Source of the DNA: Apostichopus californicus
Taxonomy: Eukaryota > Echinodermata > Holothuroidea > Aspidochirotida > Stichopodidae
Reading direction: 5' to 3'
DNA: 31,680 bases
NCBI GenBank assembly: GCA_020650975.1
Contig: JAIPMN010003439.1
Span: 438 to 32,117 of the forward strand
Below, one piece after another: positions 20,523 through 30,918 of this stretch. Position 1 is the first letter of the stretch; every line of letters starts with the position of its first letter. Made by a program: the position numbers and the translations under genes. Below the pieces are notes generated by a model. That model had not been told where the DNA came from, did not search any database, and was given only the letters and a program-made list of their open reading frames with translations.

Positions 20523-23500
20523 TACTGTGTAGGGGTTGGATGGAGGATTGGAGGAACGGTATAAAGGCAGAAGATCATTATAGTTTTTCTGCATCCATCT
20601 TTAAACAGCACAAAATCTTCAAATGTACAGTATGCTGTCAATTATTTAAAACCCACATTACAACGCATTACTTTAATTCTCTCCAAAACTCATTTTGCAG
20701 CACGTACTGCACAATATTACATAATTTAATACTTTATTCTAGATCTCTTTGCTTTCTGTCAAACAAATGCATTGTTAGCTTCAACCTGTTCCAGCCATTT
20801 GTGTTCAACAAAATAACATGCATACAATCTTTATAATACTGTATATTGAGGTGACATCTTTATTTTCCTTCTTCTAATATTTTTTGTTCTGTGAAGCCAT
20901 TACTTTAATGAAATTACACTGATGTAGTTGATGAAAGCAGTTTATAAAATATGTACATATTAGAAGTAGGCCATAGTAACAAACCTAGAGTCTTTTCTCC
21001 ACTCAGGCAATAATGTTTATGTATCTTCTACATTATAGAGTATAAACCATCCTAGTTTGATCCAAGGCTATCTAAGATTTTAACACATACACCAAGTATT
21101 ACAAAACTAAATAAAACTTAAATACTGTAATTATACCATTGTTCTCCATGAATTCTGTCAAACATACTTTCTTCTTACAGTTGAAAGATGTGAAATTTAT
21201 GTTTGATAACTACTTTAATTTGTTCATAAAAATAAAATAAACAAGTTTTAATGTATGTGCATTAGCAGTGATATTTATATCAATGTACATTTTTGTATGT
21301 CACGGAAGTCAGAATTGGCATATATTTAGGCTTAACTTGTTCCACAACCATGTTTTTTATTGGGGGGGGGGGGGAGGGTCCAGACTAGAAAAGCTTCTTC
21401 TTATTCTGGTTCCTCTACCATCACATTATTTTTTTTTGTTAATCCTACATCAGTGTCAGTCTGAGCAAAGGATCCAAACAATGTCTTATCTATGCATGTA
21501 TGTAAAATGGTCTTGAAAGAAAAATGGAAAAAAACCACTAGGTTACACCTAGATTTAATGTTTAACTGTGTACTATGGCATGCATGGATCTAATGAGTTT
21601 GGCAACCTTTCATTGGTACAAATCAGACCCACAATGCAATTCAATCTGGCTCACAGTGTTGAACTAAAATAGGTATGCAGACCCTACACTACCATCTAGG
21701 CTTGAGCACCCAACCAGGCTTCTTTACAAATTTCTAGATCTAGCTATGTTCAGTCAGCCTCTCTACTCTTTGTTCCAATCAGTGTTTTTCTTTGCTGGCC
21801 ATTGTAGCTAAAATAAATTGAAACCCCCTGGTCTGTGGTAATGACTTGTATCAATTTGTTTTAAATTCTCCTACTTTGTTATAAACATAGTGATTGGTCA
21901 GCTGTTCATGACTAAATAATCTGTTTTTAAATCCACAAGATCAACATCATTTGATGGGGCTTTAATTTTAACACTCCTATAACAACGATAAAACAATAAC
22001 TCGGTTACATGTTTTTTTTCCTGACCGTAAATGGTGTTACCTCACCCTCAGAGAATGTATGAACGGCTACTGTGTATCTAGTGTTCCTGTAATTACATGC
22101 TATAACATTCTAGGTTATAAATACAACCAGCTGCTTAAAAACATTTCATCTCTGACTCAGATTATATTACTCAGCTCTGTGACTCCTTGGAACTCCAAGT
22201 CTAGATTTCAAAACAAATGTTTCCACCCTCCAACAAGGATAATTAAGGGGAATTACTGTCTGGTTCTTGAAACTAACTGAATGAATCAGTCTGGTTTCAC
22301 TGGTTTAATTGCCCCCACAGTTATCTTCATCATATGTGTGATATTTAAACACCAGTTTATAGATATATTTGTATTTTATTTTACAGCTTATCAATTTTAT
22401 TATTCATACAAGGTTCAGGACTATTGCATGTTTGGTAATAAAAAACTTCAATCTAATTACCAATGCATCAGACCTTGAGTCGCTCTATGATTTTTTTATC
22501 TTTGCAAAGTGCGATAACAAGACTTCATAATTTACTTGTACAAGTCTATCTACAGACACAGTTATATGACTCACATAAACTTATGATTTCCATGTCACAA
22601 AAGTCAGTCCCTTTTCTCCTTTCTCAGCTGGGTACAGTTTTCAGATGATTGATCAATTATTATACACCATGTATTTGAGTTCACTTCAATAATCCTCCCG
22701 ACCACATAGAAAATATATTTTTGTGGGTTGTGAAGGTCATTTCTCCTCAAAAACAGTATGATAACCACATATTTAGCACACTGTACTGGGAGTTGTATAC
22801 AGTACATAGGAAGTTATTCCCAGACAATAGTATTAAAGCCATATTCATATTTTTTACAACAAGATTTCTGCATTTGTGAGCAAATCATGAATATGCCATG
22901 GTATATTTCAAGGTACAGGTGAGCTTTTCACAGTTTTAACCGATTTTTCCATTTATACATCATGGAAAGCGACTTACATACAGTTAGTGGCATATTTTAC
23001 TGTACAGTGTAATGTAATATATATGTGAAGATAAGTCCACTCAACGTTAGTATGGCCAGATGTGCAGTGCCCTCCATCAGACATGACTGCTTGATTGACC
23101 CATGTCATGTCCGCCATTACTAATAAAAAGATTTGAGGCAAAACTTGACAATTATGAAAATTTCATTACAGTAATATTTTCCAGCTTGGGATTGACTGTA
23201 CTATTGAAATATTATGAGTTTATATATTGTTTACATTTACTTCTGCATAATCACTATGTGGAGTGCGCAACCTGCAGATGCTTTGGACCATGGTTCATGA
23301 CTAGCAGCCTGTGTCATCTCCTGGAGTTGTAGGCGTGTAATTCATTTCGATAGCATGCCCAGGCACATGATATTAAATAATGGGATTTTAGCATTCATAA
23401 ACCAAAATTTCAAAATTTATCAAACTCATCTAAAAATAGCTGATTTACGAATGGAGGTATCCAAGAACATTAAACCAGTAATTACAGTACAGCTATCATC

Positions 23501-24232
23501 CACAATGTAACATCGATATATGTATCGGGATACATTGCAGCTGACCTTGTCATCAACTGCTATGAGTGACACAGTGTAAATAAAATTACTCTACCATTAT
23601 ATAACCACCAATTGCACACTTTAATATTCCAATCCATAACCATTCATTAGAGCTGGGGTAATAATCGATGCCGTGTAGAAGGTTCTGAGTTCAGGAAGCT
23701 GGCACAGGTATTCGGCTGGTTTATAATGAATAGGTGTGAAGTGTGATTATTGACACAACGTCCAGAACGGTATGATCACAGAGAAGCAATCTCGTGCAGC
23801 GTTCCTCTATTCACACAGTTTGATATATTATGACTATCAACTTCATAACAAAGGAAAACAAAAGGTACAATGAACCATGGAGCTATTACCAAGCTACATG
23901 AATGAACTGACCAGGAAATCTGGTATCGCAAAGCTTCATGCTACATGATATAGGCAAACTACTTGTACACAAATAAATTACAGTGTACAGCAGTTCTTGT
24001 AAACATACAGTAACTACAGTATTTTCAGGATTTTATGAAAACAAAATCTATAAACATGAGAATAGCTATAGAATAGCTATGCAAAGCTCCTACACTTTCT
24101 CTTTAACAAACTTTCTTTTCTTTGCTACGAATGCAATCTAGAAATTAAAAATTTAAATCTATCATTTATAAACAAAGACATTTGTTGACTATATAAAATC
24201 AGGTATGCTTTCATTATGAACCTTTAAATGAT
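20523..24232. other. Non-coding stretch
   Basis: No gene is recognised in 3.7 kb of AT-rich, CpG-poor DNA. It contains a run of 13 G at 21362-21374. Open frames at 20516-20836, 21268-21516, 22059-22280, 22281-22478 and 23102-23332 are under 110 codons, rich in Leu/Ile/Phe/Tyr as AT-rich DNA produces, and match nothing known. A CAG/GTGAGC donor-like site at 22918 follows a 54-nt open segment with a weak acceptor. Confidence 0.5.
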
Positions 24233-24746
24233 ATTGTCTGTTACATCAAGGTTGTTACATAAATAAATAACAGGAACATAGCTCTTAGATGATGACACTA
24301 ATTTTGCACTGATATTTAATATAGTATTATAATCATAATAATAATCAGGCAGTTATTTTAACGACACTTAAGCAACCACGAATGTGGGAGAAGCCTGCAA
24401 TGGCTTATGGATTACAACTTTCACGTTGAGTGGCTTCCAAATTCAACATTTTTTACACAAATTTGCAATCTTTTCGATTTAGAACGTTATTTCAGATGAG
24501 AAAACCAAAGATTGCTTTCGGATGACACGGCCACCTTACTATTACCCGGCCAGGGATTGAAAATTGGAAGTTCTTTGAACCTCCCGATTGCTAAGCCTCA
24601 TTGCTTCAAATGCCACTGCCTTTACCCACTCAGCCATAGCACTGATATTTTTCAATTATATTGTCTGTTATATATCAAAGTTGTTACATAAATGAAGACA
24701 CAGGAACATAGTACTTAGCTAATGACACTCATTTTGCACTTATATT
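24233..24746. repeat. ~85-bp direct duplication split by a SINE
   Basis: 24233-24317 and 24660-24746 are diverged copies of one segment. Both start ATTGTCTGTTA, share GTTGTTACATAAAT, CAGGAACATAG and ATGACACT, and end ATTTTGCACT(G/T)ATATT. The SINE at 24318-24638 lies between them. The likely history is a tandem duplication followed by insertion of the SINE near the junction. Confidence 0.85.
24318..24638 (-). mobile_element. tRNA-derived SINE
   Basis: On the minus strand the 5' end reads TATGGCTGAGTGGGTAAAGG, containing a good tRNA A-box (TGGCTGAGTGG, at 24626-24636). Downstream are GGTTCAAAG (24575-24583) and TTTTCAATCCC (24553-24563), which together resemble a B-box region. The spacing and sequence are most like tRNA-Leu or tRNA-Ser with a long variable arm. 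The unrelated body ends TTAAGTGTCGTTAAAATAAC followed by an ATT-rich trinucleotide tail (24320-24346). A 12-bp direct repeat GCACTGATATTT flanks it (24306-24317 and 24639-24650). The presumed cycle is RNA polymerase III transcription from the internal boxes and reverse transcription by a partner LINE. The boxes are degenerate, so this copy is probably inactive. Confidence 0.8.
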
Positions 24747-26330
24747 AACAGGAATCATATTGTATTCATGAGTAAATACAGCTTAACAGAAAAAGTCTGT
24801 AGCCAAAGACTACCATCTATGTATGTAGTGTGTCCATACAACAATGTTTACATTGTAAGTATTGCCTTTTACACAGTTCATTTACAAAAAGGAAAACATT
24901 TAATGACAAATGAATATAAAAATAAAAATAAATTCTCTTCTCTTGGACTAAAGCAAATCAAGACTACAATTCTTCCTAAAGTCATCATTTAATGCAGGCA
25001 AAAGGGTAATTTCTGGAGATTTGAAAATACTATGGAAATGACATTATTGATCAACAAAAACTTCAGCCTAGTAATAACTATAAATACTGTACAAGCAGCA
25101 TATGTATGTATCTCTCAACTACATAGTTTATGCAACACTTTATTTCAAAATGCTCATAATGAATGTAGACCTAACATACTGTAAACTGCCACAGATGTTA
25201 GTTATTGTAGTTTAGGATATCTATGACAGGCGGGTGGCTGCCTGTTGGAAAATGCAAAACTTGATGGTAATTTTAGGCAACATTCAGTTTTGCACTAAAG
25301 TTATTGTTGGATTATCATTTCGATATTTTGAAGTTCAAAAGGAAACAGTGCTAATTTCAAAATTGAGGATAGCTTCTCTGCCCAGAATATTGTTCAGATT
25401 TTTTTGGAGACAATTTGTTTTTGAGTGTACATATGCGAAGGGTTGAAGCATTTAGTTATACCTGGTTTGAACATTTGGTCACTTCAAATGCCTTGATTCA
25501 AAGAAGCCCTATATCAGACTATCTATGATTAAAGGTCTATGGGTAGGCCGGACAATTATGGTGCATACCACATCTATGGTAAATTTTGCTCACTTTATGA
25601 TAAATTCCACAAATTGTTACTTAATAAGCTTTTTTTCAATGTGTTAACAATATTCTCTTCTATCTTTTCGTTAGGTTGAATAAAAAATGAAAAGATGAAA
25701 CTCTGGGCCTTTCCCAAAGAAATATAATAAAAAACAATGGTGTTTTCTTTTAATAGGTTAGGTAGTCCTACTTAAAAGTGTTGGATGCATCTAGAATTGA
25801 CTAGTACAACTTATGAATATCTTTAGGCCTCATTGGTTAATTATAAATCAAACATAACCAGTACAAGAAGTAAGGCCTAGAAAAAAAATTGGTGGTATAT
25901 CTTCATTCTTTACATTGGACACAAACAAGAAACATGTGTGCCCACTTTTGATATCTATAAGCCAAACTACACAACCTAACCTCAACACCAAAAAGTTACT
26001 TAATAGTGATAATTTGGACTTATATTAGGCCTAGCTTTCCAATGTTACCTCAAATTCTTATTTCACTTTTGTGAAAAACACATTGGGAGTATTGCAAGCA
26101 GATTTCAAGTTGGACTTGTTTTCCGTTGCTATGGTAAAATCATGACAATAACTGGTACCGCGCCATAACAGGTAACTAATTACATTTGAACTTAGACTAT
26201 CAATACACTTACGTACAGTAACACGAACACAGTTAGGCCTAACACTAAGTATGTTATCAGTATCAGTAATTGTTAGATCACCTGTTTAGAATAGACATGA
26301 AATTTGAAAGCTTGTCACAAAGCTTTGAGT
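24747..26330. other. Non-coding stretch
   Basis: No gene is recognised. TAGGCCT-like words become frequent from about 25540. An open frame at 25234-25446 (70 codons) is unassigned. Confidence 0.5.
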
Positions 26331-27160
26331 ACTCTCGTAACTCAGTATATCACTAGGGTAAGGGTAGCAAACGAACCTGAAGATAATATCCAGCGAGTTG
26401 TTATTCAATTTTCAGTTTCCCACATCGAATGACGGTTAAGGATAAACTCTCTTGATCGTGTAGATCTCCTCTCGCTTTGTCACTCTGCACAACGATAACG
26501 GCAGACGACATTACAATTTGTGCGGTAAGCCCGTGTACTTGTGTAGAACGAATTAATTATTAGTATCGCATACACATGTGTGTGCTTGTTGATAATAATT
26601 TCAGATTTTCGATCAGGTGATACAGGAGATCACATGACAAAATGTTTCACCAATCAGACAAGTACTTGTGGGTGTGGTTTCGTTTCTCGTAGAGCCATGA
26701 ATTTGACGTTTTCAGGGGAACTTCCCCAGTTAATATCGCCACTCTACAAACAGGGAGCTTACAAATGCGAAGAAATTTGACTCTGGATACCACAAATTCC
26801 ACGTGTAATACGGTAAAATTGGTTCTCCCTTCAAATGATAATGTTCGCAATGTTTATAAAACTAAAATTCTCTTTTTACGATCGGTTGTGAAGGCTTCGG
26901 ATCTGTAAAAGGTCGGTGCTCGCGAATTTGCTCTTCAGCGAACTTTTTTGACTCCGTGAAACTGTAAGACTTTATGGAACGAGGAATAATGGTGAAAACA
27001 TATACTTAGAATGAATCACAAGAAATAACGAACAAACAAGCAAACCTATCAACTTACTGAAAACAACCTTCGTCGAAGTAGCTTCTTCACGTTCACCGAC
27101 CATCATTTGAAGGAATAGCTAAACTTTTCCCGAGCCTATTCTATTTAACGTCACAAACCT
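26331..27160. promoter_or_regulatory. Second CpG-richer promoter-like patch
   Basis: CpG frequency rises again. Sites visible are a CCAATCAG NF-Y-type box at 26650-26657, the E-box CACGTG at 26800-26805, a CRE-like TGACGTTA on the minus strand at 27149-27156 and an AT-rich TTAAATAG on the minus strand at 27141-27148. The last two lie just upstream of the minus-strand first-exon candidate at 27058-27106. On the plus strand, GCG/GTAAGC at 26525 could be the donor of a non-coding first exon. A bidirectional promoter would explain this, but that is inference from motifs alone. Confidence 0.3.
27058..27106 (-). CDS. Possible first coding exon of a minus-strand gene (unidentified)
   Basis: On the minus strand, an ATG in good context (TTCAAATGATGG, A at -3) starts a 49-nt frame translating to MMVGEREEATSTKVVF. 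It runs straight into a consensus-like donor (TTCA/GTAAGTTG), the GT lying at 27056-27057. Phase is 1. It sits in the CpG-richer patch, with CRE-like and AT-rich sites 35-50 bases upstream. The remainder of such a gene would lie to the left, behind a long intron. I do not recognise the peptide, and 16 residues are too few to assign. The combination of start context, donor and local CpG makes this better than a random ATG, but it remains a candidate. Confidence 0.22.
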
Positions 27161-29744
27161 TTGTCAACATTGAGGATAGTGGACTAATTAGCCTACAAAC
27201 TGTCGTGAACATATATTAAATTGTTTTTTAATGATAATTTACAAGTGATGTAACCTATAGCTTACAACGGTTAATCAGTTTATGCTGGTTAATGTAGTGG
27301 AGATTACAGCTGTATTACCCGGGCACATGAATTCCTTTAATTGAATGTCAATTAGATGTCAATTTCACACAAAAAAAAGGAGCTTCTTATAGCATCACTA
27401 TCTGTCCGCAAATTTGTAAGACATTTGTAACACAAATTTTCAAGAATTTTTAGCAGAAATTCGAAGATAAATTCTCTAAAAAAAAGTCTACTTTCTTACT
27501 GAAGGACATTTGAGACACGTCGTTAACCAACGTAACAAACCTGGCAGGAATCCATCACGGGGTAAACATTGCAGTGTAGCTAGGCTTGCATCAGACTTCC
27601 ATCAGTACAAGTACAGCTCGTACATTGCTCAACAGCATACCTCTATACCAAGTCCTGTTGGCAGTAGTTCAGCCACACAATTTGAACTTATACTTAAAAC
27701 AATTAATGAAAATTATATGACAGAAAAGAGGGGTATAATAAATAAGACACTGGAACACGGCGTGGACTCTCAAAATACTCATTTTTGCATAAAATGTTCG
27801 TCATGATTACGTATAACCCTTTGTCATATGTATAACCCTTCGCCAATGTATAACTTTGCCTAAATAAGACTCCATTTGCTCCTGGTAAGTCAGTGTTGAG
27901 GGTGTCACCATGATGAGTTTATTTGAAATTGGTTACCATCACAGGAACAAGTTGTGCTTAATGAGCAAACTGAAAACAAGATGTTGTCGAACTGTGGTAC
28001 ATTGTCAAGGTTTCCTGAAAAAGATCATGCCCCAGTGACGCTAGATAAAAACTAGGCTTTGTAGAAAACCCATTGTGTGTCGGTGACAGGCTGAGGTGAC
28101 TGCTGTAGCAGGGAAAGAAACTCAAATATGATCACTGTAAACTTGTCAAGCGTTGTTAGAATACTTATACTGCCTTGCAAAACTTGGTATTCATTCCAAA
28201 GGCGGCCAAGTGTTCTCTGCTGAGTTCACTGAGCATATCAGATCATATATTATACCTCGAGCGTATTATAAACACAGTATAATATCAACTGATAAACTGA
28301 TAATATACTGACCACATATAGCCTACCGTGCATGTACTCAGATGTACACATGTAGGCTACAGTACACCAGTTTATACAGAATATGCTATCGTACAGAATA
28401 GACTTTACATATCGAACACGCTATAGGGGATCAGGGAATTGTTGTAAATAGCATCTCCCTGATACGATAATATACTAGTATGTGATATGTATCCTATAAT
28501 ATAACAAGTAGCATACCATGTACAGAGTATACTAGCCTATAAGCCTATACCTACAGAATTGATATACGCACATATAGCTAGAACCGTTTAACTTTTACAT
28601 TGTAACCCTCTCTACCTTAATCAACGTCTGATGGTTAGATCATTAATGTAATTCCAAATTAAAACTTTTTTAAAAAGAAAGCGCAGTTGTCTTTAAGTTG
28701 GCATATTACTTTGTTGTTGTTGTTGTTGTTGCATAAAGGAGCTCCATACTTTCACAGAAAGCTACTAGCTTTCAAAAGCACAGACCTAAGAAACCAATGT
28801 CATTCTCAGCGACTATGTAAGAACAGGGCTTTCAAAATTAACAAAAGTCTATTCTCTTTCCTTCCTTCGAACATCTCATATATCCATTTCAATTTCTGTG
28901 TGTAATTTATAATTCAAGTTTCATAACAAGCCTAGTTTTATATTAGCCTATATAAATATATATCTATATATATAATGTAGGTCTATATGTTCATATCAAT
29001 GTAAGCTTATTGTAACACATATACTCCATCCTAATACCTACTACACCTAAATTAAATTTGTGTAAAGTAGGTTAATAATGTATTTTTACGAAACATTCTG
29101 AAATTATATTTTGTGATATAGGCAGTGTGATCTTCAGTATTGAATTTCTGATACTGCTAAACATCATTGAATTTAATGAATGTTATTAGAGGGTGCCAAA
29201 GATCGATTACAAAATCGATTTTGGTAAAGTAAAGAAAAAGTGACAAATATCATATGGTCATTTTTTATTGATTGACATTTGGAGGGATCAACAACGTAAA
29301 GTTACCTTTGGTTATATAAAAACTTCTTTGGCCATTGCTTGTTTGCTTAATTAGTTCTAAAACTAAACTGTTCATTGGTAGGGATATTATAGCTTTACCG
29401 CTCAGCCTTTGACAAATATGGCAACATAAATTATTTAGAGAACATAATGAATATTAAAATTTCTACAATATCAACTACATATCAATAAATGCTGCAAAAA
29501 AAAAGAGTGTACCAAATTATGAGGTGTTTACAACATCGTGTGTCGGATGTTATTATAATGATAGGGGTTTTATCGCAGTCCTTGTATATATAATTGATGA
29601 TATTATATGAAACTCTTGTATGTGAAAAGAGTCAACTTCCCGCATTTCGTCCGTTTGAATTGTTTGAATTTGTACCACAAACATTTTATGGTTTACACGT
29701 AAAGAAAACAAAATCCGTTTTAATCATTTGTTTTCTGTTATATA
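27161..29744. other. Non-coding stretch with one odd open frame
   Basis: A plus-strand frame at 27510-27806 (98 codons) has a hydrophilic, Ser/Thr/Lys-rich composition and moderate CpG. The opposite strand of its first 100 bases is also open in one frame, which weakens the case. No family is recognised. The words TATAACCCTTTGTCA and TATAACCCTTCGCCA (27812, 27832) form a short direct repeat. 28948-28977 is a TA-rich low-complexity run. Confidence 0.45.
28711..28731. repeat. (TTG)7 microsatellite
   Basis: Seven uninterrupted TTG units. Confidence 0.95.
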
Positions 29745-29904
29745 TCATTTGGTTAAGCTCATGTGTATAGCATTATGTATACCGTGATGCACAACTACCG
29801 GTGATCACACAGTCATAGCTTCGATGCAAGGAGACAGAAGTTGAGAGCCGATAAACTGACTGGTTTTTCGTGCCCAGGTTCTTTCTTGGTGACTTTTCTT
29901 AAAA
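29745..29904 (+). mobile_element. Partial, diverged copy of the U2-headed SINE
   Basis: The homology with 15465-15657 is collinear. GGTTAAGCTCATGTGTA (29751-29767) corresponds to the U2-derived GGCTAAGATCATGTGTA. It is followed by GTGATGCACA, GTGATCACA, TCGATGCAAGG, GTTGAGAGC and TTTTCGTGCCCAGGTTCTTT, and it ends CTTTTCTTAAAA. The first ~15 nt of the U2 head are missing or unrecognisable, and about 15 bases of the middle are deleted. No target duplication could be found. The hairpin near the 3' end is weakened (CTTGGTG in place of CCTGGGC), so this copy is older. Confidence 0.75.
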
Positions 29905-30345
29905 CGTGTTACAATATAGATAGTGAGCAAGGGCTTGTGTACACCCCCTCCTCCTCCCCCTCCCCTTTCCCATCATATTTTCACAGCCATGATTTCAACT
30001 TAAGTTCACGCGGACAAAGTGCTGTCACGGCCGGCAATCGCAATACAAGTGAACAGCGGTCGGATGCATATCTCCCCCACCCCCCCTCTCTCTCTCCCCA
30101 CCCAGTCAACCATCCAACGTGTGTTGAGATCCCTTTTATCTTTCTCCATATATTTCTTAAATTGAACAGCTAGCTAGGTGCCACAACCAATCTATTGCGG
30201 AAATAGAACCAAAACAAAAAGATGGGGCTATGTCAATTTGGAAAAAAGGAAAGAATAACACGTCTAACACAGTTACAATTAATAAGAGGGCAGCATGGCT
30301 AAATATTGGCGGAAATCACTTCTTAACAACTGTTTTGCTTAACAG
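29905..30345. other. Pyrimidine-rich and CpG-containing non-coding stretch
   Basis: C/T-rich tracts lie at 29941-29972 and 30071-30103. Between them, around 30008-30065, is a short stretch with many CG dinucleotides and no recognised identity. A pyrimidine-rich acceptor-like sequence ends at 30345. Confidence 0.5.
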
Positions 30346-30543
30346 ATGTTCCAGGGTTTTTATTTAGCTACTTGGTTAGAATCCTATAATGTGTCTGTTA
30401 GTCTAAGAAGTATGGTAACTTTCTATGAAAGCATGCACCATATCATGCTTAAAAAAGTACAAAGTAAACGTGGTTTGGAAATGCAATCTAATAACGGTCG
30501 GCAGCTTGCGTGTGTATCAATTACGAATGTAGAAGACTTGCAG
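30346..30543 (+). CDS. Candidate internal coding exon, 66 codons (unidentified)
   Basis: The segment is preceded by a good acceptor (CTGTTTTGCTTAACAG, AG at 30344-30345) and followed by a good donor (TTGCAG/GTATGC, GT at 30544-30545). It is exactly 198 nt, so phase 0 on both sides, and only this frame is open; the other two stop early. The translation starts MFQGFYLATWLESYN and ends ACVSITNVEDLQ. It has a balanced composition (aromatic-rich start, basic centre with MLKKVQSKRG, acidic end) that looks more like a real protein than the AT-driven frames elsewhere. No signal peptide or known domain is recognised. Partner exons were not found in the remaining 1.1 kb to the right. The initial ATG lies right at the splice site and need not be a start codon. 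Confidence 0.35.
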
Positions 30544-30779
30544 GTATGCCTTACAGTAGGCATGTTTGAATAAAGTGATTAACAAAAGTATTACACAGGA
30601 AAAATGTAAGGTGGAGAGTAAATAGGCCGATCAGCGATGGAGAATACCAACTCAAACCTGGAGATAGAAAAAAAACTTATTCTTTGTTGTTAACGATAGC
30701 AACATCGATGACGTTCTCGTGTGCAAAACGGGTGCCCGCTTTACAAAAGAAAGAAAATTAAATTAAATTAAATGAAAAA

Positions 30780-30918
30780 AACGGGGGCTCCTGAAACGAA
30801 TCCGATAAGAACCCCCGATAACCGGGGCTCCCGAAACGGCTCCGAGTTGGCCCGATAAACCGGGGCTCCCGAAATGACGCCCCGAGTTCGCCCGTTTGGA
30901 CTCCCGGGGGGGGGGGGG
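30780..30918. repeat. GC-rich degenerate tandem repeat ending in a G13 run
   Basis: The words CCGGGGCTCCCGAAA, CCCGATAA and GCTCCGAGTTGGCCCG recur in three to four degenerate units of about 37-40 bp, followed by GACTCCC and 13 G (30906-30918). It is far richer in G+C and CpG than anything around it. The minus-strand open frame across it is a by-product. It may be a fragment of a mobile element or a young satellite; I could not identify it. Confidence 0.7.

Noticed and set aside
24553..24640. Functional tRNA gene on the minus strand
   Set aside because: The A-box is good, but the B-box is split and the cloverleaf is not restorable; the sequence continues into a SINE body with a target duplication.
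24752..24854. Exon-like segment between TTAACAG and ATT/GTAAGT (34 codons)
   Set aside because: The acceptor lies at the end of a duplicated repeat unit, and segments this short with one open frame are expected many times by chance in 31 kb.
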